DNA of 18,893 nucleotides. It comes from Gammaproteobacteria bacterium (GTDB taxonomy: Bacteria > Pseudomonadota > Gammaproteobacteria > Pseudomonadales > Pseudomonadaceae). Shown piece after piece: positions 1 to 5,986 of the stretch. A model generated the notes under the pieces. The model was not told the origin of the DNA. It saw only the letters and a program-made list of their open reading frames with translations, and ran no database searches. Made by a program: the position numbers and the translations under genes. Every line of letters begins with the position of its first letter. The stretch's first letter is position 1. The stretch covers positions 1-18,893 of the forward strand of contig JAAYHO010000330.1 in assembly GCA_012735335.1 (NCBI GenBank), given 5' to 3'.

Positions 1-132
1 CGGCTGGAAGATCCTTTCAGCCTGTTCCGCTGCCGCACCATCGGCAACTGCACCTGGGTCTGCCCCAAGGGCCTGAACCCGATGGCCGCCATCGGCAAGA
101 TCCGCCTGGCATTGCTGCAGAAGGGCAGCTGA
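1..132 (+). CDS. Succinate dehydrogenase/fumarate reductase iron-sulfur subunit, C-terminal part (5' end outside window)
   Basis: The first 43 codons are open and end in TGA. They give the C-terminal part of an SdhB/FrdB-type iron-sulfur subunit. The visible signature is DPFSLFRC-x5-C-x3-CPKGLNP, the cysteine arrangement of the C-terminal ferredoxin domain. In the family these cysteines ligate the 3Fe-4S and 4Fe-4S clusters that pass electrons from succinate/FADH2 to quinone. The protein would sit on the cytoplasmic face of the inner membrane. The gene after it is a crotonase on the other strand, not sucA, which normally follows sdhB in Pseudomonas. This could therefore be a second or relocated copy, but the upstream sdhCDA genes would have to be seen. 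SdhB and FrdB cannot be told apart from this fragment. Confidence 0.85.
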   Translation, partial: RLEDPFSLFRCRTIGNCTWVCPKGLNPMAAIGKIRLALLQKGS

Positions 133-148
133 GGTCATAAAGCTGGTT

Positions 149-231
149 CCCGGCACTCCATTGCTGGGAGGGACGAGCACTAGCTCGTCCGCAGTGTCTC
201 GGGCGGCTCCGCCCATCGAGCTGGTGCTCGA
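149..231. repeat. Cluster of four consecutive stem-loops between the sdhB-like gene and the crotonase
   Basis: Four inverted repeats follow each other closely. They are CCCGGCA/TGCTGGG (149-155 and 162-168, one G-U pair), GGACGAGC-ACTA-GCTCGTCC (171-190, perfect), GGGCGG/CCGCCC (201-214) and TCGAGC-TGGT-GCTCGA (216-231, perfect). There is no T-run after any of them, so a classical intrinsic terminator is not clear. They lie between two converging genes and could stabilise or end either transcript, or be a REP-like element. The rest of 133-275 shows no gene. Confidence 0.5.
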
Positions 232-275
232 CGTTCCCGGGGGCTCGATGGTCTCGGGATAAACCAGAGCCAGTT

Positions 276-1034
276 TCAGTTGAAATTCGGCTTGCGCTTT
301 TCCGCAAAGGCGCTGAACGCCTCCTTAGCCTCCTCGCTGCGCAGCTGAGCGGAAAAGATGCGGCTTTCGCGTTCCATCTGCTCCAGTACCTGCTCGGTAT
401 TGCGCATCAGCCCCTTGGCCAGCGCCACTGCCCCGGCGGGCCGCTCAGCCAGTCGCAGCGCATAGCGCCGGGCCTCACCGTGCAGTTGTTCACGGCTGAC
501 CACCCGGTTGGCCAGGCCCCAGGCCAGAGCGTCATCAGCATTCACCGGATCACCCAGCGCGAACATCTCGAAGGCCCGCACATGGCCGATACGCAGCGGC
601 ATCAGCAGGCTCGAGCTGGCCTCGGGTACCAGTGCCAGGTTGACGAAGGGAGTAAGCAGTTGCGCGTCCTCGGCCAGAATGACCAGATCGCAGTGCAGCA
701 GCATGGTGGTACCGACGCCCACCGACTTGCCCTGCACCGCAGCGATCAGCGGCTTGCTGGCGGCCACCAGATTGCGCAGGAAGCGCTCCACCTGACGCAC
801 GGCCGGACCTTCGTTGCGGGACTGAGCAGCAAACTCGCCCAGATCATTGCCGGCGGAAAAGATCTCTCCTTCGGCCTGGAACACCAGCACGCGGACCTCC
901 GCGCTGGCTTCAGCCTGCTCCAGCGCATCAGCCAGCGCGCCGTACATTGCATTGGTCAGGGCATTCTTCTTGTCCGGGCGCGAGATGGTGACGGTCAGTA
1001 CGCCGCCGCTCAGCTCAGTGGTCACTTCGCTCAT
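276..1034 (-). CDS. Crotonase-family enoyl-CoA hydratase/isomerase, probably isomerase type
   Basis: This 252-residue protein has the crotonase fold throughout. The CoA/oxyanion-hole segment FSAGNDLGEF lies at about residues 59-68, the second oxyanion segment GKSVGVGTT at 102-110, and the LLHCDLVILAEDAQLLTPF strand-helix at 112-130. The start has a good ribosome site (CAGGAG, 6 bases before ATG). By my alignment the two glutamates of true hydratases (rat E144 and E164) are replaced by T110 and F130. The segment VPEASSS has E138 at the place used by delta3,delta2-enoyl-CoA isomerases of the ECI2 type. I infer a double-bond isomerase of fatty-acid beta-oxidation rather than a hydratase; the substrate is unknown. 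It is a single gene, transcribed away from the pch operon, with no obvious link to aromatic degradation. Confidence 0.85.
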   Translation of the reverse strand: MSEVTTELSGGVLTVTISRPDKKNALTNAMYGALADALEQAEASAEVRVLVFQAEGEIFSAGNDLGEFAAQSRNEGPAVRQVERFLRNLVAASKPLIAAVQGKSVGVGTTMLLHCDLVILAEDAQLLTPFVNLALVPEASSSLLMPLRIGHVRAFEMFALGDPVNADDALAWGLANRVVSREQLHGEARRYALRLAERPAGAVALAKGLMRNTEQVLEQMERESRIFSAQLRSEEAKEAFSAFAEKRKPNFN

Positions 1035-1097
1035 CGATTACTCCTGATGAAAATATTATGATTCTTGTCAGAAGTCCGAGGTTAGATGGAGGCCGAT

Positions 1098-1114
1098 CCG
1101 GGCGTCCAGCCCGG
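1098..1114 (-). other. Stem-loop between the gluconokinase remnant and the crotonase gene
   Basis: A perfect inverted repeat CCGGGC-GTCCA-GCCCGG lies about 55 bases downstream of the stop of the gluconokinase remnant. On the minus strand it could be the remnant's old terminator, but no T-run follows, so this is only a candidate. Confidence 0.3.
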
Positions 1115-1168
1115 CGCGGCTGAATCAACAAGTCTGTGCCTGCGGCATCGCCGCCGTGAATGATCTGC

Positions 1169-1365
1169 TCAACCCGTCCCCTGCGACTGCCACCAGAGCG
1201 CAGCCAGACGACCGAGCTCGGCAGCCGGCAGGGTTGCATCCAGGGTCAGGACACCAGGCTCGCCCTGCGGAGATTCCAGTGTGGCAAACTGACTGGCGAC
1301 CAGTGCGCCACCGTGCTCTTGCCACAGGCCGTCACCCCCATTACCACCACTGCGTCGATAGTCAC
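1169..1365 (-). pseudogene. gntK: Gluconokinase remnant: N-terminal P-loop joined to the C-terminus by an internal deletion
   Basis: A GTG start at 1365 behind a good ribosome site (GGGAGG) opens a frame reading VTIDAVVVMGVTACGKSTVA (1365-1306). This is the N-terminal strand and Walker A loop (GxxxxGKS/T) of GntK-type gluconokinases. The sequence then continues in the next frame with ALVASQFATLESP...LTLDAT...ALWW and a TGA (1306-1169). That segment matches the C-terminal end of the same family, in which SQFATLE-P is characteristic. About 20 N-terminal and 45 C-terminal residues remain of a protein usually near 165-180 residues. The middle, about 100 residues including the gluconate-binding part, is gone, and the two pieces are out of frame. 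No active kinase can be made. The remnant is sandwiched between the end of the pch operon and the crotonase gene. The family call rests on motif recognition, not a search. Confidence 0.8.
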
Positions 1366-1396
1366 GCTGTCCTCCCGTCTGACTTATGGTCATCCC

Positions 1397-1418
1397 ATTG
1401 TGAATCATCAATCACAAT
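1397..1418. promoter_or_regulatory. Operator-like inverted repeat upstream of the gluconokinase remnant
   Basis: Perfect 7-base arms ATTGTGA and TCACAAT are separated by 8 bases, 32 bases upstream of the GTG start of the gntK remnant. It looks like a binding site for a dimeric repressor or activator. The half-sites resemble CRP/Vfr, but the spacer is 8 instead of the 6 expected for that family, so the factor is unknown. Confidence 0.35.
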
Positions 1419-1497
1419 CAGACCGCCAGCCGACAGCTTGAGCGACGAACAGATGGAGCAGATAGGGGGGAGAGGGCACGAAGGGGATGCAGTAGAA

Positions 1498-1540
1498 ATC
1501 AAGCAGGAGGCGAAGGGCTTGCCCCCGCCTCCTGCTTGAT
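1498..1540 (-). terminator. Intrinsic terminator of the pchACXF operon
   Basis: A perfect 15-base stem (ATCAAGCAGGAGGCG and its complement) with a 13-base loop lies 30 bases after the pchF stop. Read on the minus strand it is followed by TTTCTACT, a short T-rich tail. Position, strand and stem strength fit a rho-independent terminator closing the pch operon. Confidence 0.75.
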
Positions 1541-1569
1541 GGCTGGCTTTCACGGAACTCGAACCGGAA

Positions 1570-3141
1570 TCAGGACTTCTTGTAAGTGTCCAGATCGATT
1601 CCCGAGCGGCCCGGGGCGAGGATGTTGTTCGGGTCGACCGCGCGCTTGATGGCATGCTCCAGATCCCGTTTCACCTCACCGTAGCTCTGCGCTACCCGCT
1701 CCTGGAAGCGGGTGTTCACCCGGTACACGGCATAGCCTTCCTTCTCGAACTCATCCAGCAACTCGTTGAAGCAGGCATCGGCGCGCTGGGTTTCTTCTTC
1801 GCTGCTGCGGTCGTACAGCACGTCGATGACGTGGTGCATGTCACGCGGGGCGACGATGAATTCGGCGACATAATCCAATCCGTGTTTGTGCAGGATACGC
1901 TTGGCCATGGCCGCCTGCTTCCTGCACTCGCTGCCACGGGCCTCACTGACCGGTGCGAACCACATGGAGCCACCACCCCCGCGCCAGTTGTACAGGCCGA
2001 ACTCCTGCAGGTTCGGTATGCCGTACATCAGCTCGGCGCGGTACTTGAAGGGCTGGGTGTCACCCGCTTCTTCCTGGGTGACGATACGGCCTTTACCCAG
2101 CTTCTTGAAAGTCTCGGTAACGATCTTCCAGTTCACGTCGACCTGTTCCTGGGTGCCGTACAGAGCAGCGTAGAGGTTCCAGGCACCCATACCGGTGTCC
2201 TTCTGCATCTGCTTGATCACACTGTCCGGCGTATGGCCCGGCTCGGTGATGTATTGAGCGCGGGTCAGGTGCGCACTGCCGGCTTCCCACAGGGTACTGG
2301 CGATAACCACCGAGTTGGGGATGGTATTGTTCATCCGCAGCGGGCGCAGGGCATCGACGATCTCGACGATGTCTTCCTCGTTTTCGAAGATGACCTCGAA
2401 AGGCTTGTACACCGGTGGCTTGGGCATCAGCCAGAAACCCATCTTGGTGGTGATACCGTAGTTGGCCTGGGTGAACATGCCGTCCAGCGTCGGGCCGTAG
2501 CCCCACTTGAAGATCTGCCAGGTGTTGCTGCCCGGCACGCCGCCCATACCGGTACGGTAGACATCGCCGTTGGCCAGTACCACTTCCATGCCGCACTGCA
2601 TCATGAAGTGCTCGCCATAGGGGGTATAACCCACACCGCGGTCCATGGTGTTGCCGACCGGCCCGGCAATTGCTGAGGGTGCCGAGAACGACAGCAGCAC
2701 CGGCAGGGCGTTTTCCTGGATGTAGTTGTACAGTTGACCGAAGGTCACGCCGGGCTCGACCAGGGCGTAACACATTTCCGGATCAATCTTGATGATCTTG
2801 TTCATTTTCTTCAGATCAAGAATCACCTGACCGCGCTTCACCGGCGCCGCCGAACCGTAGCCGAAGTTGCGGCCGGTGGAGATGGTATAGATCGGGATAC
2901 GGTGCTCATTACAGATTTTCACGATCGCCTGGATCTGCTCCACGGTGGTGGCAGTCAGCGCCGCCGACGGTGCGTGGGCAGCGTTTTCCACCGACATCAT
3001 GATCTTGCCGTAGGGCACCAGTTGCTGCTGTTCAACCAGTACGTTGTCATCGCCCAGCAAGGCCCGGAATTTCTCCAGAGCCTGGTTGAATTCTGCCTGC
3101 GTGACCCCTGCGGGCAGCAAATCGGTATTGTGTTCAGACAT
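1570..3141 (-). CDS. pchF: 4-cresol dehydrogenase (hydroxylating), flavoprotein subunit PchF
   Basis: PchF is the FAD subunit of p-cresol methylhydroxylase. It oxidises p-cresol to a quinone methide, which water converts to 4-hydroxybenzyl alcohol, and then oxidises that to 4-hydroxybenzaldehyde. Electrons pass to the cytochrome subunit PchC. The 523 residues match the usual length. The N-terminal half is a PCMH-type FAD-binding domain (ISTGRNFGYGSAAP, residues 87-100; FSAPSAIAGPVGNTMDRGVGYTPYGEH, 152-178). The key residues fall at the known PCMH numbers: Y384 in FGLYNWRGGGG (covalent FAD link), Y95, Y473, R474 and R512. An AAGGAG site precedes the start by 7 bases. There is no signal peptide, although PCMH is described as periplasmic. 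It is the last gene of pchA-pchC-pchX-pchF, 13 bases after pchX. Vanillyl-alcohol oxidase or eugenol hydroxylase are the alternatives, but the match to PchF is much closer. Confidence 0.96.
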   Translation of the reverse strand: MSEHNTDLLPAGVTQAEFNQALEKFRALLGDDNVLVEQQQLVPYGKIMMSVENAAHAPSAALTATTVEQIQAIVKICNEHRIPIYTISTGRNFGYGSAAPVKRGQVILDLKKMNKIIKIDPEMCYALVEPGVTFGQLYNYIQENALPVLLSFSAPSAIAGPVGNTMDRGVGYTPYGEHFMMQCGMEVVLANGDVYRTGMGGVPGSNTWQIFKWGYGPTLDGMFTQANYGITTKMGFWLMPKPPVYKPFEVIFENEEDIVEIVDALRPLRMNNTIPNSVVIASTLWEAGSAHLTRAQYITEPGHTPDSVIKQMQKDTGMGAWNLYAALYGTQEQVDVNWKIVTETFKKLGKGRIVTQEEAGDTQPFKYRAELMYGIPNLQEFGLYNWRGGGGSMWFAPVSEARGSECRKQAAMAKRILHKHGLDYVAEFIVAPRDMHHVIDVLYDRSSEEETQRADACFNELLDEFEKEGYAVYRVNTRFQERVAQSYGEVKRDLEHAIKRAVDPNNILAPGRSGIDLDTYKKS

Positions 3142-3154
3142 GGATCAGACTCCT

Positions 3155-3841
3155 TCAGGTCTCGATCGAAAAGGAAACGAAGCTGCCGGTCAGTGGCGTA
3201 CGGCTGGCACTCACCAGGGGGGCCGTGGCCGCCCGACGCTCTCCCAGGGTGCTCAGCAGATAACCAAGGCTGGCAGCCCACTGTTCTGCGTGCTCGGTGC
3301 GGCGCGCGGGACCAGCCAGTTGACGGGCCGGTGCAACGCTGCTCTGGCGCTCTTCATGCAGGGTAAAACCGGCACCGCAGGCATGCAGCTGGCGGCTGAG
3401 TTGCCGTGAGCAACCTTCGGTCAGCTGGGTGTTGAGCAGGTGGTGGCGGCTGTGGTCAGCGGCAGCGGTGTGCTGGCCGATCCAGTTCACCCGGGCACCG
3501 GCACTGCGCGCCAGATCCAGCACCAGCGCGGCCGAGGCATCATCCAGCAGCCCGACCATGCGCATCGGCTGACCGCTGCGCAGTTGGCTTTCCAGCTCCA
3601 GCATGAAACCCAGACTGGTATCCACCGGTTGCAGTTTCAGTTGGCTGCCTGCAGCGCGGATGCCCTGGACAAACGCCGAGTCCTGCGCATCTTGTCTCAC
3701 CAGTGCCACCAGCGGGCGACCGGCGCGGCTACTCGGCGCAGCATTCAGCCCCGCCACCGATGGCGGCGCAGCCCCCATGGTCAGCCCGGCAAGGCTGCCC
3801 AGCGCCATCCCCTTGAGGACAAAACGACGATCTACGCTCAT
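3155..3841 (-). CDS. pchX: PchX, p-cresol operon protein of unknown function with a Tat-type signal peptide
   Basis: This 228-residue protein occupies the pchX position, between the cytochrome and flavoprotein genes of p-cresol methylhydroxylase; no function is established for PchX. The N-terminus MSVDRRFVLKGMALGSLAGLTMG has a twin-arginine motif (DRRFVLK against S/T-RRxFLK) followed by a hydrophobic stretch to about residue 30, so Tat export is likely. The body has a short alpha/beta-looking stretch (MVGLLDDASAALVLDLARSAGARVNWIGQH, about 94-123) and an arginine- and alanine-rich C-terminal third. No catalytic motif or cofactor site is recognised. A GAGGAG site precedes the ATG. It lies 10 bases after pchC and 13 before pchF, so it is surely co-transcribed. 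I infer a role in export or assembly of the flavocytochrome. The name rests on position as much as on sequence. Confidence 0.8.
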   Translation of the reverse strand: MSVDRRFVLKGMALGSLAGLTMGAAPPSVAGLNAAPSSRAGRPLVALVRQDAQDSAFVQGIRAAGSQLKLQPVDTSLGFMLELESQLRSGQPMRMVGLLDDASAALVLDLARSAGARVNWIGQHTAAADHSRHHLLNTQLTEGCSRQLSRQLHACGAGFTLHEERQSSVAPARQLAGPARRTEHAEQWAASLGYLLSTLGERRAATAPLVSASRTPLTGSFVSFSIET

Positions 3842-3851
3842 GTCAGGCTCC

Positions 3852-4190
3852 TCAAGGTTGTTCCACCAGCGGCAGTGTCGCTATGTATTCAGTTACCTTG
3901 GCGATGGATTCATCATCAACATAGGAGGCTGGAAAGGCCGGCATGGCATTGAAGCCATTGCGCACGATGGCCTTGATATACGCCTCCGGCAGGCCGCGGC
4001 CACCCAACGACGGCCCGACGTTGACCTCGGGTGCATGGCAATGACCACACACGTTATCGTACAGGTACTGGCCACTGCGCCATTGCGGCTCGGACTCTGC
4101 CTGAGCTGCTGTCGACAGCAGCACCAGCGGCAGGGTCACGCCTGCGGCCAGGGCTCGCATCGCCACCGAGCTGATTGGAAATAACTTCAT
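3852..4190 (-). CDS. pchC: 4-cresol dehydrogenase (hydroxylating), cytochrome c subunit PchC
   Basis: This is the small c-type cytochrome of p-cresol methylhydroxylase. It takes electrons one at a time from the FAD of PchF and hands them to periplasmic carriers. A Sec signal peptide is evident: positive start, hydrophobic residues 12-29, and a likely cleavage after AQA at residue 31. The mature protein is about 81 residues, close to the known subunit size. Haem attaches at C48-GH-C51-H52, and M83 in FNAMPAF is the probable second axial ligand. The ribosome site AAGGAG is strong. In the family, docking of PchC onto PchF triggers covalent FAD attachment. pchC follows pchA after a 79-base gap with two stem-loops and precedes pchX by 10 bases. 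Confidence 0.94.
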   Translation of the reverse strand: MKLFPISSVAMRALAAGVTLPLVLLSTAAQAESEPQWRSGQYLYDNVCGHCHAPEVNVGPSLGGRGLPEAYIKAIVRNGFNAMPAFPASYVDDESIAKVTEYIATLPLVEQP

Positions 4191-4220
4191 TTAAGGCTCC
4201 TTTTACCCATTTCTTATCGT

Positions 4221-4259
4221 TCGAGCGGCATGACTCGCTCGATGCTGTATCTGATACAG
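4221..4259 (-). other. Two stem-loops in the pchA-pchC intergenic gap
   Basis: Two inverted repeats lie side by side in the 79-base gap inside the operon. One is a near-continuous palindrome, CTGTATC-T-GATACAG (4245-4259). The other is TCGAGCG and CGCTCGA with an 8-base loop (4221-4242). There is no T-run. They sit after the pchA stop and before the pchC ribosome site. They may mark an mRNA processing or stability element that sets pchCXF expression apart from pchA. Confidence 0.45.
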
Positions 4260-4269
4260 AACGCAGGCG

Positions 4270-5742
4270 TCAGAACGGATAGGGACGCGGCGCATGCTGT
4301 ACGGTGATCCACTGATCCGTGGTGAACTCCTCGATGGCCCAGTCGCCGTTGAAACGACCCAGGCCGGAGTTCTTCTCGCCTCCGAAGGGCGCGTTGGGCT
4401 CGTCGTTGACCGGCATATCGTTGATATGGGTCATGCCGGCACGGATGCCTTGAGCAAAGGCCACGCCCCTGGCGATGTCCCGGGTGAATACCGCACTGGA
4501 CAGGCCGTACTCGGTGCTGTTGGCCAGCTCCAGCGCATGCTGCGCATCACGCGCAGTCTGAATCCCCACCAGCGGGCCGAAAATTTCTTCCCTGGCCAGC
4601 TCCATATCAGCGCTGACATTACTGAACACGTGGGGCGGCATGACGTTGCCCTGGGGCTCACCGCCCACCAGCAAAACCGCGCCCTCTTGCTGGGCGATCC
4701 GCACCTTGTCCTTGAGGCCCACCAGCTGTTTGGCATTGATTACCGGCCCGACCACGGTTTCCGCCTTGCTCGGGTCACCATAGGGCAGCGCCTTGACCCG
4801 CTCGACGAAGCGTCTGGTGAACTCCTCCAGCAGCGGCTGCTCGACGATGATGCGGTTGATGGCCATGCAGATCTGGCCCTGGTGCAGGAACTTGCCGACC
4901 ACGGCGGCATTCACCGCTGCGTCCACGTCCGCATCGGCCAGCACCACAAAGGGACTGTTGCCGCCCAGCTCCAGGGCCACATGCTTGAGATGCTCGCCAC
5001 CGGCGGCAATGCGGCCGATGTTGCGACCCACCGGGGTGGAGCCGGTAAAGGAGATGAAGGCTGGCACCGGGTGTTCGACGAAGGCGTCACCGATGTCCGA
5101 ACCGGCCCCCACCACCACACTCAGCACCCCGGCGGGCAGGCCGGCCTCCTCGAAGATCCGTGCCAGCAGCAGCCCACCGGTCACCGGGGTATCGCTGGCC
5201 GGTTTGATCACCACCGCGTTGCCCAGCGCCAGCGCCGGGGATACCGAGCGGGCGCTCAGGTGCAGCGGGAAGTTCCACGGGCTGATTACCCCGACCACAC
5301 CCAGGGGTGCCCGGTAGACACGGCTTTCCTTGCCTGGCATGTCCGAGGGCAGGATGCGGCCATGGCAGCGACCCGGCAGGCTGGCTGCCTCCTGGGTAAT
5401 GGCCCGGGCCGAGCCCCACTCGATCTGTGCCTTGATCCGGGTACTACCGGACTCACGGATCAACCAGTCGATGATCTCGTCCCGGCGCTCGTCGAAGATG
5501 GCCACGGCCCGGCGCATCACATCGCCCCTGGCGGTGGGCCCCATGGCAGCCCATTCGATCTGCGCCTTCTGTGCCTGGCGATAGGCCTCATCCAGGTCCT
5601 CGCGGGTGGCCATCGCCACGCTCAGCAGCTGCTCACCGGTAAAGGGGTTGGTGACGTTCAGGTTGCGTCCGGCGCTGCCGACACGCCATTGCCCGGCGAT
5701 CGGTTGGAGTTGCATATTCTGATAGGCAGGCTTGCTAGTCAT
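4270..5742 (-). CDS. pchA: 4-hydroxybenzaldehyde dehydrogenase PchA (NAD(P)-dependent aldehyde dehydrogenase)
   Basis: This 490-residue aldehyde dehydrogenase superfamily enzyme is the first gene of the pch operon. It would oxidise the 4-hydroxybenzaldehyde made by PchCF to 4-hydroxybenzoate in the cytoplasm. Catalytic and cofactor residues are all present: N157 in ISPWNFP, K180 in VIKPAS, the FTGSTPVG nucleotide loop (232-239), E258 in LELGGNSP, and the nucleophile C292 in GQICMA. The C-terminal [21 protein letters not shown] segment is typical of benzaldehyde and vanillin dehydrogenases. The ribosome site is a weak AGAGAG. A sigma-54-like promoter lies about 100 bases upstream, in the region shared with the divergent activator gene. 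Substrate assignment rests mainly on the operon; related enzymes act on benzaldehyde or vanillin. Confidence 0.9.
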   Translation of the reverse strand: MTSKPAYQNMQLQPIAGQWRVGSAGRNLNVTNPFTGEQLLSVAMATREDLDEAYRQAQKAQIEWAAMGPTARGDVMRRAVAIFDERRDEIIDWLIRESGSTRIKAQIEWGSARAITQEAASLPGRCHGRILPSDMPGKESRVYRAPLGVVGVISPWNFPLHLSARSVSPALALGNAVVIKPASDTPVTGGLLLARIFEEAGLPAGVLSVVVGAGSDIGDAFVEHPVPAFISFTGSTPVGRNIGRIAAGGEHLKHVALELGGNSPFVVLADADVDAAVNAAVVGKFLHQGQICMAINRIIVEQPLLEEFTRRFVERVKALPYGDPSKAETVVGPVINAKQLVGLKDKVRIAQQEGAVLLVGGEPQGNVMPPHVFSNVSADMELAREEIFGPLVGIQTARDAQHALELANSTEYGLSSAVFTRDIARGVAFAQGIRAGMTHINDMPVNDEPNAPFGGEKNSGLGRFNGDWAIEEFTTDQWITVQHAPRPYPF

Positions 5743-5838
5743 CAGGTTTCTCTCTCTTGTTGTCGAATTCCCAATGCCATGCGGCAGATCGACAGGATCT
5801 GTAGGTGCACAGACGGGTGGGGGTCTGCTATTGGGGAA

Positions 5839-5853
5839 TCAAGTTCTGTGCCA
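5839..5853 (-). promoter_or_regulatory. Sigma-54-like (-24/-12) promoter of pchACXF
   Basis: On the minus strand the sequence reads TGGCAC-AGAAC-TTGA. Against the consensus TGGCAC-N5-TTGC the -24 part is perfect, and the -12 part has GA instead of GC. The spacing is right. The transcript would start near 5827, about 85 bases before pchA. The divergent neighbour is a sigma-54 activator, which strongly supports the call. Confidence 0.6.
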
Positions 5854-5930
5854 CATCCAGTATAGGCGACCAAACGCCGCACAGCCATTTGCTGCTGGTC
5901 AATTCCAGACACTGCCACTCCCCAGAGTGT

Positions 5931-5941
5931 TTGATACTCAA
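5931..5941. promoter_or_regulatory. Candidate upstream activator site for the XylR/DmpR-type regulator
   Basis: TTGA-TAC-TCAA is an inverted repeat with TTGA/TCAA half-sites like those at XylR/DmpR upstream activating sites. It lies roughly 105 bases upstream of the predicted pchA transcription start, a usual distance. A second, different inverted repeat (CTGG-N6-CCAG) is at 5895-5908. The site is short, so this is a suggestion only. Confidence 0.3.
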
Positions 5942-5949
5942 CAATTGCG

Positions 5950-5955
5950 TATAAT
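5950..5955 (+). promoter_or_regulatory. Probable sigma-70 -10 box of the activator gene
   Basis: A perfect TATAAT lies 31 bases before the chosen ATG. No good -35 hexamer is seen at 16-18 bases, so the promoter may be weak or regulated. A start of transcription near 5962 would leave about 25 bases of leader and supports translation from 5987. Confidence 0.45.
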
Positions 5956-5986
5956 CACACTCACAAATTCAGACAGTGTCTACACC

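Noticed and set aside
1397..1418. CRP/Vfr site
   Set aside because: The TGTGA/TCACA half-sites are there, but the spacer is 8 bases instead of 6, which would break dimer contacts.
1156..1539. 127-codon plus-strand frame across the gluconokinase remnant
   Set aside because: It runs antisense to the recognisable gntK pieces and through the terminator hairpin, and has no motif.
1654..2676. 340-codon plus-strand frame opposite pchF
   Set aside because: Shadow of pchF; no ribosome site, no motif, and typical low-complexity antisense composition.
4294..5865. 523-codon open frame on the plus strand opposite pchA
   Set aside because: It is antisense to an intact aldehyde dehydrogenase with all catalytic residues; its translation is rich in His, Gly, Arg and Gln with no domain, as expected for a shadow frame in GC-rich DNA.
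5732..5986. 85-codon N-terminal extension of the sigma-54 activator
   Set aside because: The frame is open, but this stretch holds the pchA promoter and the TATAAT of the activator gene, and family alignment starts near MPELPDF.
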